Origin: Actinomycetes bacterium
GTDB taxonomy: Bacteria; Actinomycetota; Thermoleophilia; BMS3ABIN01
Length of the DNA stretch: 43,794 nt
Reading direction: 5' to 3'
Assembly (NCBI GenBank): GCA_021791195.1
Contig: JAJYXB010000025.1
Location: forward strand, 1,400 to 45,193
The position numbers and the translations under genes were made by a program. The notes under the pieces are model-generated. The model was not told the origin of the DNA. It saw nothing but the letters and a program-made list of their open reading frames with translations, and made no database searches. Each line of letters opens with the position of its first letter. Position 1 is the first letter of the stretch. Shown here piece by piece: positions 8,774-17,756 of this stretch.

Positions 8774-9808
8774 TTATCGGTCAAGTTCGGATCTGGGCGC
8801 CCGCTTCATCAGCTGCGCCACAGCCTGGCGCGCATCCCGGCCGGCGAGCACCGCGCACACCTGCTCCGTGATCGGCATATCGACCCCGGCACGGCCCGAC
8901 AGCTCCAGCAGCGAGGGCGCACTGGTGATGCCTTCGGCCACCATCCCCATCTCGGCCTCTGCTTCCGCCGGCGAGAAACCGCGGGCGATCAGCTCGCCGG
9001 CGCGGCGATTGCGGCTATGGCGGCTGGTGCAGGTGGCGATGAGGTCACCCATCCCGGCCAGGCCGGAGAAAGTCTGGGGATCGGCGCCCATGGCCGCGCC
9101 CAGACGCGACATCTCCGCCAGGCCGCGGGTGATGAGGCTGGCCTTGGTGTTGTCGCCAAACCCGAGGCCGTCGCTCATGCCGGCGGCCAGGGCGACGACG
9201 TTCTTGGCGGCGGCGCACAGCTCCACGCCGATCAGATCGTGGTTGATATAGACGCGAAAATTCTCAGTGGTGAGTATCTGCTGCAGGCGGCGCGCCAGCT
9301 CCTGATCGTGGGCCGCGATCACGGTCGCGGTCGGGATGTCGCGTGCCACTTCCTCGGCATGGTTAGGGCCGGAAAGAACGGCGATGCGCTCGCCCGCCGG
9401 CGCCGGCAGCACCTCAGCCAGCACTTCCGAAAGCCGCAGCAGCGTGCCCGGCTCCAGCCCCTTGGTGAGGCTGAGCACGGCCGCATCCGGCGCGATGCTG
9501 GCGGCGAGAGGGCTGACGACCTCGCGGAAGGCGCGGCTGGGCACGGCGACCACGACCAGATGGGCCGCGGACAGCGAATTGCGCTCGAAGCTGGTCGCGG
9601 TCAGGTTGCCGGGAAGCTCGATCTCGCGCAGATATTCGGGGTTGTGGTGGCCGCGGTTGATCGCCTCGGCCTGTGCGGAAAAACGGCAGATGAGCTCGGT
9701 CTGCACGCCGGCGCGCGCCAGCAGCCTGCCAAACGCGGTGCCCCAGCTGCCGGCGCCGATGACGGCCGCCCGTGTCTCTTCCGCCGATAGCGGCAGCGCG
9801 ACGCTCAC
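8774..9808 (-). CDS. gpsA: NAD(P)-dependent glycerol-3-phosphate dehydrogenase
   Basis: GpsA reduces dihydroxyacetone phosphate to sn-glycerol 3-phosphate, the backbone for phospholipids. The 344-residue protein has the Rossmann motif VIGAGSWGTAFGRLLA near the N-terminus, SGPNHAEEVA, the catalytic-lysine region CAAAKNVVALAAGMSDGLGF, and GLAGMGDLIATCTS, all characteristic of the family. The start is a GTG that overlaps the plsY stop (GTGA), so the two are translationally coupled. The pairing makes sense, since GpsA supplies the substrate that PlsY acylates. Length is normal (325-345). Confidence 0.97.
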   Translation of the reverse strand: MSVALPLSAEETRAAVIGAGSWGTAFGRLLARAGVQTELICRFSAQAEAINRGHHNPEYLREIELPGNLTATSFERNSLSAAHLVVVAVPSRAFREVVSPLAASIAPDAAVLSLTKGLEPGTLLRLSEVLAEVLPAPAGERIAVLSGPNHAEEVARDIPTATVIAAHDQELARRLQQILTTENFRVYINHDLIGVELCAAAKNVVALAAGMSDGLGFGDNTKASLITRGLAEMSRLGAAMGADPQTFSGLAGMGDLIATCTSRHSRNRRAGELIARGFSPAEAEAEMGMVAEGITSAPSLLELSGRAGVDMPITEQVCAVLAGRDARQAVAQLMKRAPRSELDR

Positions 9809-10452
9809 CGGACGCGGCCTCCGGCCGTCCGGCCCTTGCCGGCATCCCGGTTCCAGGGAAAGGTCACCCGGTTCTCTTCCCCTGCCAGCAGCCGCTTGAT
9901 GTTGGAGCGGTGGGCGTAAAAGACCACTGCGGTGCCCAGCAGCGCGAAAACGATGTACGGCCGCGGCTGCCCGGTGACCAGCACGGCCACGCTGAAGCCA
10001 AGCGCCGCCGCAAGCGACGCCACCGACACCATCCTGCTCAGCAGCAGCACAAGCCAGAAGACGGCAAACAGGATAGCGAAGATCAGCGGCACCAGGGCGA
10101 TGATCGTGCCGCCGCCGACGGCGACTCCTTTGCCGCCTTTGCCGCGCAGGAAAATCGACCAGGTGTGGCCGGCGATGGCCGCCCCCGCGGCCAGCACCGC
10201 CACCAGGGCGGCGCTGCCGGCGGGCGCCAGCCGGGCGGCGAGGAAGACCGGCAGGAAACCCTTGGCGGTGTCGCCGATGTAAACCAGGATGCCCGCCTTC
10301 TTGCCCAGCACGCGGAAGACATTCGTCGTGCCCACATTGCCGCTGCCGGCGGTCCGCACGTCGGTATGATAGATCCCCTTGCCGATCACCAGCGCGAACG
10401 GGATGGAGCCCAGCAGATATGAGCCAATGATGAAAACAAGCGCGATGATCAC
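9805..10452 (-). CDS. plsY: Acyl-phosphate:glycerol-3-phosphate acyltransferase
   Basis: PlsY is an integral membrane enzyme that transfers an acyl group from acyl-phosphate to the sn-1 position of glycerol 3-phosphate, making lysophosphatidate. The 215-residue protein shows several hydrophobic segments and all family motifs: GSIPFALVIGK, GSGNVGTTNVFRVLGKKAG, GHTWSIFLRGKGGKGVAVGGG (split here by its glycine loop) and HRSNIKRLLAGEENR. It starts with GTG preceded by AAGGAAG at good spacing. The C-terminal tail after the last motif is basic and Gly/Arg-rich. It is followed directly by gpsA and works upstream of PlsC (18649-19272). Confidence 0.96.
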   Translation of the reverse strand: MIIALVFIIGSYLLGSIPFALVIGKGIYHTDVRTAGSGNVGTTNVFRVLGKKAGILVYIGDTAKGFLPVFLAARLAPAGSAALVAVLAAGAAIAGHTWSIFLRGKGGKGVAVGGGTIIALVPLIFAILFAVFWLVLLLSRMVSVASLAAALGFSVAVLVTGQPRPYIVFALLGTAVVFYAHRSNIKRLLAGEENRVTFPWNRDAGKGRTAGGRVR

Positions 10453-10516
10453 GATCCGGCTTCCTTAAATTCGGCCCGGGAGCGCCCGCAGGCAGAGAAA
10501 GACCGCGGGCAGCGCC

Positions 10517-11830
10517 CTATGAGCGCTTCCCCCTGAATTGTATTACAAGCGGGCAGCCATGATAACCGAAACGCTCCCGCAGCGAATTCTCAAAAAAGGT
10601 GGCATAGGCACGTGTCAGCAGCCCCTTGTTGTTTACCTGCACGACGATGTGCGGCGGCGCTGTGTGCGGCTGGCTGACGTAGTACATCTTCAGCTGCTTG
10701 CCGCGCACCAGCGGCGGCGAATGCGCCCCCTTGACCTCCTCCAGAAAGCGGTTGAGCTCGCGCGTGGGCAGATAGGCGCTGTAGAGGCCGTAGAGGTGCC
10801 GGATCAGCGGCAGGATGTCGCCCACGCCGCGGCCGGTCGCCGCCGAAGTAGCCAGGAACGGCGGCTTCAGCGCCGTCTTGCGCACCAGGCGCCACTCCAG
10901 ATCCTTGCGGTCCGGCTCGGCGGCGTCGCGCTTGTTCAGCAGGATGGCAGTGGCGCACTTGCGCTTGGTGGCCTCGTCGATGATGGTGAGGTCGTAATCG
11001 GTCAGGCCCACGGTCAGGTCGATCACCACCAGAGCGACCTGCGCCCGGTCCAGCGACGCCAGCGCCCGCACCCGGCTGTAATATTCGATGTCCTCGCCCC
11101 GCAGGCGGCCCGGGCGGCGCAGGCCGGCGGTGTCAACAAAGCGGAAGTTATCGCCGCCGGCTTCGAGAACGGTATCGATGCTGTCCCGCGTGGTTCCCGG
11201 CTCGGCCGAGACGATCACCCGCTCCTCGCCCAGCAGCCGGTTCAGCAGCGATGATTTGCCGGCATTGGGCCGGCCGACGATGGCAACGCCGATCTCCTCG
11301 ACGGCGGCCGCGTCCAGCCGCGTCCCCTGCTCTTCCAGCCGGCCGACGATCGTGTCCAGCAGATCGCCGCTGCCGGTGCCGTGCAGGGCGCTGACCGGTA
11401 CCGGGTCGCCCATTCCCAGGGCATGGAATTCATGGATGAGGTCGACGCGAGCAAAATCATCGATCTTGTTGACGACCAGCAGCGCCGGTTTTTTGCTGCG
11501 GCGGACGATCTGTGCCAGATCCTCATCCCCCGGACCGATGCCGATGGCGCCGTCGACCACGAGCAGCACCAGCGCCGACTCCCCGAGCGCCGTCTCTACC
11601 TGCGCCCGCACCTGCCGCGCCATCTGGCGGTGGTCGGCGGTGTCGACGCCGCCGGTGTCAACGAGGCTGAAGGTACGGCCGGTCCATTCGACCGGCACCT
11701 CCTTGCGGTCACGGGTAACACCGGGCTGCCGGTGCACGACCGCGTCGCGCCTGCCGGAGAGGCGGTTTACCAGCGTTGATTTGCCTGCATTGGGATAGCC
11801 GACGACTGAGACTTTTGGAAGCGCTGCCAT
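10517..11830 (-). CDS. der: Ribosome biogenesis GTPase Der (EngA)
   Basis: Der is an essential tandem GTPase for 50S subunit maturation. The 437-residue protein has two G domains: the first with GYPNAGKST (G1), DTGG (G3) and NKID (G4), the second with GRPNAGKSS (G1), DTAG (G3) and NKRD (G4), followed by the C-terminal KH-like domain (about residues 350-437). The usual residue before NAGKS is V or R; proline here is normal. The start is ATG, 55 bp after the DUF512 gene. Gene order DUF512-der-plsY-gpsA is common in Gram-positive bacteria. Confidence 0.97.
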   Translation of the reverse strand: MAALPKVSVVGYPNAGKSTLVNRLSGRRDAVVHRQPGVTRDRKEVPVEWTGRTFSLVDTGGVDTADHRQMARQVRAQVETALGESALVLLVVDGAIGIGPGDEDLAQIVRRSKKPALLVVNKIDDFARVDLIHEFHALGMGDPVPVSALHGTGSGDLLDTIVGRLEEQGTRLDAAAVEEIGVAIVGRPNAGKSSLLNRLLGEERVIVSAEPGTTRDSIDTVLEAGGDNFRFVDTAGLRRPGRLRGEDIEYYSRVRALASLDRAQVALVVIDLTVGLTDYDLTIIDEATKRKCATAILLNKRDAAEPDRKDLEWRLVRKTALKPPFLATSAATGRGVGDILPLIRHLYGLYSAYLPTRELNRFLEEVKGAHSPPLVRGKQLKMYYVSQPHTAPPHIVVQVNNKGLLTRAYATFFENSLRERFGYHGCPLVIQFRGKRS

Positions 11831-11885
11831 GCACTGAGTCTATCAGGATTGGCGGCGCTTCCCTATCGCCATCAGATTGTCCCTG

Positions 11886-13217
11886 TCAGATCACGCGCAC
11901 GGCGCAGGCCAGCGCCGATCTCAGCTCGTCCAGACCCATGTCGTCGAGAAAACGCTCGCCGCTGCTCTCCAGGCAGGCGGCCGGCAGCAGCAGCAGATCC
12001 TGTTCTGCCAGACCGGCGGCCCGGACGGCGGCGGCGATGTCGGCCCCGCCCAGCAGCCCCGTAACGGTCACGTGCGGTCCGAAGAGCCGGTTGGCTGCCA
12101 CCAGCGGCCGGAAGCTGCCGCCGGTGGTGCGCGTCAGCTTGCCGCAGGCGAACTCGATCAGCGGCGCCGCCAGCTCGCCGCTCAGCAGGAACACCCTTCC
12201 CGCCGGCAGCCCGGCGGAGTAAAGGCTTTCCCCGAGTTGCGGCAGATCCTCGATGAACGATGCCGCGATGCCGATGCCGTTTTCATACTGGGGAAGCTCA
12301 TCGTAGTCAGGCAAAGCGGGCAGCGGCAGCCCGGCCTTCAGGTAGAACTCATCCGCGGCGTAGACAAAGCCGCGGCCTCGCTCGTCGCGGAAGCGCCGCT
12401 GCCACTCAGCTACAGATTCCACAACCTTCGTCAGCCCCTCCGGGGTCAGCGGCCGCATCAGGCCACCCCTGCCGTGTCCCGTCCCCGCTCCCCGGACAAA
12501 ACCCTCCGCCAGCGCCGCCGGCACGATGCCGACGCTCGCCATCCCCGGGAACTCATGCGCCAGCTCCGCCACGGTGCGTTTGAGGACGGCGCCGTCATTG
12601 ACTCCCCGGCAGAGCACGATCTGGGCATGCAGCTCGATGCCGGCCCGGCCCAGCGCTTTCATCGCTTCCAGCCCGGAGGCGGCGGCGTAGCGGGAGCAGC
12701 CCATCATGTGGGCCCTGATCACCGGCGATGTGGCATGCACGGAGACATGGAGCGGGCTGAGCCGCTGCTCCCCGATGCGCGCCAGGTCGCCGGCGCCCAG
12801 ATTGTTGAGCGTGATGAAATTGCCGTGCAGGAAAGAGAGCCGGTAGTCGTCGTCCTTGAGATAGAGCGTCTGGCGCAGCCCCCGGGGCAGCTGGTCGACG
12901 AAGCAGAACAGGCAGCGGTTGGCACAGCGCCGGATGCCGTCAAACAGGGCCGTTTCGAAGCGGATCCCCGGGTCCGCGGACTCATCCGTCTCGAGCCGCA
13001 GGAGCAGCCGCTCGCCGGCGCGCTCGACCTCAAGCTCCTGGATGCCGGAATCGAGGCCGAACTGGTAATCCAGCACGTCCAGCAGCGGACGCCCCGCCAG
13101 GCTGACGATAATGTCGCCGGGCAGCAGTCCGGCCGCGGCGGCGGCGCTGCCGGCGGCGACGGATGTGACTTTGGCTACGGGAGCAGGGATTTTGCTGTCG
13201 GGACGGGAATGGATCAT
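11886..13217 (-). CDS. DUF512 radical-SAM/PDZ protein (Fe-S oxidoreductase family)
   Basis: This protein of about 443 residues starts with a PDZ-like domain (GLLPGDIIVSLAGRPLLDVL). A radical-SAM-type cluster motif CANRCLFC (C-x3-C-x2-C) follows within FVDQLPRGLRQTLY, and then the DUF512 body with VSVHATSPVIRAHMMG. The family is widely conserved next to der in Gram-positive and cyanobacterial genomes, but its reaction is not established; I only call it a probable Fe-S oxidoreductase. Two starts are possible: the ATG at 13217 chosen here, or a TTG at 13229. Neither has a clear ribosome binding site. It is transcribed divergently from the S8 protease gene. Confidence 0.9.
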   Translation of the reverse strand: MIHSRPDSKIPAPVAKVTSVAAGSAAAAAGLLPGDIIVSLAGRPLLDVLDYQFGLDSGIQELEVERAGERLLLRLETDESADPGIRFETALFDGIRRCANRCLFCFVDQLPRGLRQTLYLKDDDYRLSFLHGNFITLNNLGAGDLARIGEQRLSPLHVSVHATSPVIRAHMMGCSRYAAASGLEAMKALGRAGIELHAQIVLCRGVNDGAVLKRTVAELAHEFPGMASVGIVPAALAEGFVRGAGTGHGRGGLMRPLTPEGLTKVVESVAEWQRRFRDERGRGFVYAADEFYLKAGLPLPALPDYDELPQYENGIGIAASFIEDLPQLGESLYSAGLPAGRVFLLSGELAAPLIEFACGKLTRTTGGSFRPLVAANRLFGPHVTVTGLLGGADIAAAVRAAGLAEQDLLLLPAACLESSGERFLDDMGLDELRSALACAVRVI

Positions 13218-13348
13218 CTGGCTTTTCAATATTACCAGACGCAGGCGGCGTGACCTAAAAAAGGCACGGACAAGGCGCGTCGTAAATAACGATGATAAAG
13301 GTCCGGGTCTGTTTTCTCGATATGTTCTCCGCCATGTTTAAAGATGTT

Positions 13349-13354
13349 TATAAT
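13349..13354 (+). promoter_or_regulatory. Candidate -10 element for the S8 protease gene
   Basis: TATAAT lies about 100 bp before the protease start in the 237-bp divergent gap (13218-13454). No good -35 is seen at 16-18 bp spacing. Nothing else in this gap was recognised. Confidence 0.25.
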
Positions 13355-13454
13355 CGCGATAGTGATAATTTCAGCAGCTCCGGGCGGCATCGCCAGCCTT
13401 CGCAGCAGGCGCCACGACGCGGGCTGTGCGCCGCGGCGATGAGGATCATCCCCT

Positions 13455-16400
13455 TTGACTAAACTAAAGATATTTGTGCTAATCGGGATGGTGGCCGTCT
13501 TTGCCATGGTTGGCGGGATGGCCTGGCTGCGCCTCCGGCCCGGTTCAGCCACCGGGACTGCGGCGGTGCCGGCCGCGGCCTGGGCGCCGGTAAAGGGCGC
13601 CGGGACACCGGGCGCGGCCGCCGCGCTCAAGCCGGCCGCCGTCTCAGCCGCGGACCTGGCGGCCATCCAGCTGGCGGCAAATACCAGTCACGGCGCTTCC
13701 GGCTCCCGCCTTCAGTCCACTCTCGCCTCTCTGGCCGCCCTCCCTCCGGGCAGTTCCGCTTCCCGTTCCTTTGCCGCCGAACGTGGCCTGGCGCTGGTGA
13801 ACGGGCACGTGCGCGCGGTGGTGGAAGCCAGACCCTCGCGGGCGGCGGCAGCAACAGCAGTGCTGAAGGGCGCCGGCGCCACGATCGAGACCGCCAGCGG
13901 CAATCTGATCCAGGCGCTGGTGCCGGTCGAAAAGCTGAACGCTGTCGCCGGCGCGGGCGCGGTCAGCATGGTGCGGCCGCCGAGGCACGCGCAGGAGTTC
14001 GCCGGTTCCTATACCACCGAGGGCCTGTTCCCCATGAACGGCGCCGCCTGGCAGGCTGGCGGCAACCGGGGCGCCGGCATGAAAGTGGCTATCCTCGATC
14101 CCGGGTTTGGCGGCTATGCCGACCGCCAGGCGACCGGCGACCTGCCGGCGAACCTGACCGTCAAGTCTTTCCGGGCCGACGGCGACATCACTGGCGGCGG
14201 CGAGGTGCACGGCACTGCCTGCGCCGAGATCGTCTATGACATCGCCCCGGACGCGCAGTACTACCTGGTCAACTTCAACACTGACGTCGAGTTGGCCAAC
14301 GCCGTTAACTGGCTGATCAGCCAGCATGTCGACGTCATCTCCAGCTCGTGGGGCTTCTTTGGCGGCTCACCGGGTGACGGCTCCGGCGAGGTCGATAACC
14401 TGGTAAACCAGGCGCGCAATAATGGCATCCTCTGGACCACGGCCGCGGGCAACGAGGCGCAGGGGCACTGGACCGGGACGTATAATGCCGGCGGCAGCGG
14501 CTGGACCCCGTCGTCCCCGTCGCCGTCGTCGGGACTCAACGAGATCGATTCCGGGTACGGCGGCGCGTACATCAGCGCCGGCGAGACGATCAATCTCTAC
14601 ATGAACTGGAACCAGTGGCCGTCGACGACACAGGGATATGACCTCTACCTCTGGAAATCCGGCGATCCCAGTCCGGTGGCCGCATCAACCTGGACGGCAA
14701 CACCGCAAACGCCGGAACAGGAACTGCAGTACATCGTGCCGGCCAGCGGCGACGGCTATTACTATGCCCAGATTGTCAACCAAAATGACAGCGGCAACGA
14801 AACCATCCAGTTCTATTCATTTCCCGGCGACGTGCAGTATTACAACAGCTACCAGAGCCTCGGCGGCTCGCCCGCGGATTCCCCCGACGCGGTGACCACC
14901 GGCGCCGTCAGGTACAATTCCAACACCATCGAGCCTTTCAGCTCCCAGGGGCCAACAGTCGACGGCCGCACCAAGCCAGATATAACAGGATATGACGGCG
15001 TGTCAACCGCTACCTACGGCCCTATAAATTTCTACGGCACCTCCGCCGCCGGCCCGCACGCCGCCGGCGAAGCGGCGCTGCTTAAGTCTGTCAATCCGTC
15101 GCTGACGCCGGCACAGATTCAGAGCGAGATGGAAGTGCAGGCGCTGCACCTGGGCACAGCGGGCAAGAACGACATCTACGGCAGCGGCCGCCTGCGGCTG
15201 ATCTGGCCCGAGGTCAGCGGCATCACCCCCGCGGTCACGTTTTCGGCCGCAACCACAATCAGCGCCAGCCTCACTGATCTGAGCGGCAGCGGCATCAATC
15301 CCGCGACCGTCACCGTTTCCCTTGACGGCAGCACCCTGGCCGGCTGCAGCGCTACGGCGACAAGCGTCAGCTGCCCCGCGACCGGACTTTCGCCCGGCCA
15401 GCATACGGTCAGCATCTCTGCGAGCGACAACAACGGTGACACCGGCACCGGCACACACAGTTTCAACTACTACGCCAGCGGCTACTTCTGGACCTGGTAT
15501 GACAACCAGTCTTCCGGCGCCAGCAACTGGGTGCTGCTGGCCAACCCGCCCGGCGGCGCGTCCAGCGTCAATTTCGGTCTTTCGATCGCCGGCCAGCAGC
15601 AGAACCTGCCCGGCGGTGGCGCGGTCAGCAGCGGGCAGACGCTCACGGCGCAGTTCCCCGGGCTTAAGGGCGGACCGGTCAGCGCCGGCCTGACGTCGGC
15701 GGCCAGCACCATCACCTCACAGCGCGTCCTCTGGGCCGGCGACTCCCTGGAGGAAGTGCCGGGACAGAATCTCAACCGGCTTTCCAGTCACTATTACTGG
15801 CCCTGGTACGACGAAAAAACGCCCGGCATGACCGACTGGGTGCTGATCAGCAATCCCGGAGTCGACCACTCGGGCAATGTCCAGGGCAGCGTTTCAGTCA
15901 CGCTCAAGCTGGGCGGCTCCACGATCTGGTCGGGCACCGTCGCCCCGGGCGCTGAAGCCACGCCGCAACTGGCGGGCCGGATGGGAGGGCCGCTGGAAAT
16001 CGTCAGCACCGGCGGCGACATCATCACTTCCCAGCGCGTACTCAATAACTACGGCGCCGCCTTCAACGAGCTTCCCGGGATACCCGCGGCTCAGCTGTCG
16101 GACCGTTACCTCTGGACCTGGTACGACGAAAAAACGCCCGGCATGACAGACTGGGTGCTGATTGCCAATCCGGATAACGCGGCCGCCGGCGTCTATTACA
16201 AGATCGACATCGCCGGCGGCTGCGAAACGCCGGGGGCGGATGCCGCCTGCCTTACCGATGGCGGCACGCCGCTTGCCCCGGGGCAGTACGCGACGCCCCA
16301 ATTCCCGGGGGTAATGAACGGCCCGGTGGTGGTGACCACTTACTCGGACGCGCAGCGCACGATGCCGGCCCCATCAATCGCCTCGCAGCGCTCCCTCTCG

Positions 16401-16784
16401 GAAGGTTCATTCGAGGAAGTCCCCGGCATGCCCGCCTCGCTCAACGGCGGATATTCGGCTTTAAGCCCGACTTATTATTGGACCTGGTATGACCAGAAAT
16501 CGGCGGGCTCCCAAAACTGGGTGCTGGTGGCAAACCCCGATCCCAATCCCGCAGATTCCATCTATTATGAGGTTACGATCGGCAGCAGCGCTACGCCGAT
16601 GGCCTTCGGCACACTGGCCGGCGGTCAGAAGGTGACACCCCGGTTCCCCGGCATCATGAACGGACCGGTCAAGGTGGAGGCCTGGGCTGACGCCTCCAAG
16701 AGTGCGCCGGCCAACGTCGTGGCTTCGCAGCGTGTCCTTTGGAGCGGCAATTTCAATGAGGTCCTGGGCACGGTGCCGGGTTAG
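13455..16784 (+). CDS. Secreted subtilisin-like (S8) serine protease with four C-terminal repeats
   Basis: This 1109-residue exported protease begins with a TTG start behind GAGGATCATCCCC. Residues 5-26 form a signal or anchor segment, followed by an Ala-rich propeptide region of about 170 residues. The S8 domain carries D215 (ILDPGFGG), H252 (GEVHGTACAE), the oxyanion Asn N333 (AAGNEAQG) and S530 (GTSAAGPHAAGEAALL). An inserted beta-rich, PPC-like region lies between N333 and S530. After a short Ig-like segment, four related units (residues about 675-1109) start with W-x-WYD and NWVL-x-NP motifs and end with ASQRVLW...EEVPG. Each resembles a beta-sandwich surface module; the function is unknown. 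DPG replaces the usual DTG around the catalytic Asp. It likely acts at or outside the cell surface. Confidence 0.92.
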   Translation: MTKLKIFVLIGMVAVFAMVGGMAWLRLRPGSATGTAAVPAAAWAPVKGAGTPGAAAALKPAAVSAADLAAIQLAANTSHGASGSRLQSTLASLAALPPGSSASRSFAAERGLALVNGHVRAVVEARPSRAAAATAVLKGAGATIETASGNLIQALVPVEKLNAVAGAGAVSMVRPPRHAQEFAGSYTTEGLFPMNGAAWQAGGNRGAGMKVAILDPGFGGYADRQATGDLPANLTVKSFRADGDITGGGEVHGTACAEIVYDIAPDAQYYLVNFNTDVELANAVNWLISQHVDVISSSWGFFGGSPGDGSGEVDNLVNQARNNGILWTTAAGNEAQGHWTGTYNAGGSGWTPSSPSPSSGLNEIDSGYGGAYISAGETINLYMNWNQWPSTTQGYDLYLWKSGDPSPVAASTWTATPQTPEQELQYIVPASGDGYYYAQIVNQNDSGNETIQFYSFPGDVQYYNSYQSLGGSPADSPDAVTTGAVRYNSNTIEPFSSQGPTVDGRTKPDITGYDGVSTATYGPINFYGTSAAGPHAAGEAALLKSVNPSLTPAQIQSEMEVQALHLGTAGKNDIYGSGRLRLIWPEVSGITPAVTFSAATTISASLTDLSGSGINPATVTVSLDGSTLAGCSATATSVSCPATGLSPGQHTVSISASDNNGDTGTGTHSFNYYASGYFWTWYDNQSSGASNWVLLANPPGGASSVNFGLSIAGQQQNLPGGGAVSSGQTLTAQFPGLKGGPVSAGLTSAASTITSQRVLWAGDSLEEVPGQNLNRLSSHYYWPWYDEKTPGMTDWVLISNPGVDHSGNVQGSVSVTLKLGGSTIWSGTVAPGAEATPQLAGRMGGPLEIVSTGGDIITSQRVLNNYGAAFNELPGIPAAQLSDRYLWTWYDEKTPGMTDWVLIANPDNAAAGVYYKIDIAGGCETPGADAACLTDGGTPLAPGQYATPQFPGVMNGPVVVTTYSDAQRTMPAPSIASQRSLSEGSFEEVPGMPASLNGGYSALSPTYYWTWYDQKSAGSQNWVLVANPDPNPADSIYYEVTIGSSATPMAFGTLAGGQKVTPRFPGIMNGPVKVEAWADASKSAPANVVASQRVLWSGNFNEVLGTVPG
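15480..16780 (+). repeat. Four intragenic repeat modules in the S8 protease
   Basis: Units begin near 15483, 15794, 16108 and 16474, 300-370 bp apart. Units 2 and 3 share long, almost identical stretches, for example TGGTACGACGAAAAAACGCC at both. This points to recent internal duplication or gene conversion. Confidence 0.8.
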
Positions 16785-16953
16785 TCGAGCCCCGGGCGCG
16801 CCTTCGCTCAACTCCAGAGTTTAAATCCCCGCCACACGTAAATAATAAAGATACAGTGCGCGCCGTCCCCAAATCTCGGCTGCGTTAAAAGCATTCCCTG
16901 AACCTGGCGGGAAGATTCGTGGAGGCAGCCACCCTGGCTGGGGCGATCTCAAC

Positions 16954-17715
16954 ATGAAAGGAACCGAACGCAAAGCAGCAGTGTTCGTCCGGCCGCCGGA
17001 TACGATTTACCATACGCAAGGGAAGGTCGAGAACGGCAGCTTCAGCGGTTGCTGGCATTTCTCCTTCGATGAATATCACGAACGCGAGTACTCGTTCTTC
17101 GGCACGCTGCGGGTGCTCAACGACGACACCCTGACGCCCGGCGCCACCTGGCCGCTGCATCCGCACCGCAACATCGAAGTGGTAACCTATTGCGTCGAGG
17201 GCGAATTCCGGCATGCGGACGAGAACGGCGTCGGACAGATACTGCATGCCGGCTGGGTACAGCATATCTCCATCGGCCGCGGCATGTGGCACTCGGAGAT
17301 CAACAACCGGCGCGATGCGCCGATGCGCTTCATCCAGATGTGGTTCCTGCCGCGCGAACCCGACCTGGAACCCTCGCTGCAGGTAAAGAAAGTGGAGCGG
17401 GCTGAACGCACCAACCGGCTGCTGCCGCTGGTTTCCAACGAGCACGTGGATGCCCTGCCGATTGCATCCGACGCGCTGGTTTACGCCTCATACCTGGAGG
17501 CCGGCGAGCGGATCAAATGCGAGCTGGGCGTCGGCCGCGGGGCATACATCTATGTGCTCAAGGGCGGCCCGGTGTGGCTGCACGGACACGAGATTCCCGA
17601 GCTGGGAGCAGCCAAGGTCATCGGCGGGATGGATGTGGAGCTGGAAGCCGTGAACGACGCCGAGCTGCTGGCCGTAGGCGTGCCGCTGGCGGTGGGAAAT
17701 CATTACGGCATCTGA
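16954..17715 (+). CDS. Pirin family protein (bicupin)
   Basis: This 253-residue bicupin of the pirin family has the metal-site pattern H69-x-H71 (PLHPHRNIEVVTY), then H113 and E115 in GRGMWHSE, as in iron-binding pirins and YhhW/YhaK-like quercetinases. The GEFRHADENG motif is also typical. Known members act as quercetin 2,3-dioxygenases or as redox-dependent cofactors, and the true substrate cannot be read from sequence. A second cupin domain (residues about 150-250) ends in AVGVPLAVGNHYGI. A weak GGGGCGATCT precedes the ATG. It is convergent with ispH. Confidence 0.9.
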   Translation: MKGTERKAAVFVRPPDTIYHTQGKVENGSFSGCWHFSFDEYHEREYSFFGTLRVLNDDTLTPGATWPLHPHRNIEVVTYCVEGEFRHADENGVGQILHAGWVQHISIGRGMWHSEINNRRDAPMRFIQMWFLPREPDLEPSLQVKKVERAERTNRLLPLVSNEHVDALPIASDALVYASYLEAGERIKCELGVGRGAYIYVLKGGPVWLHGHEIPELGAAKVIGGMDVELEAVNDAELLAVGVPLAVGNHYGI

Positions 17716-17722
17716 GGTTGAG

Positions 17723-17746
17723 GCATCAGGGATTCATCCCGGATGC
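17723..17746. terminator. Hairpin between convergent pirin and ispH
   Basis: GCATC-a-GGGA, loop TTCA, then TCCC-g-GATGC forms a 9-bp stem with one mismatch between two converging genes. There is no T-run on either side, so intrinsic termination is uncertain. Confidence 0.35.
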
Positions 17747-17756
17747 CGGACGCGCT

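Noticed and set aside
11860-11890. REP-like GTCCCTG near the DUF512 stop
   Set aside because: Only a short similarity (CAGGGACAATC) without an inverted partner or a second copy.
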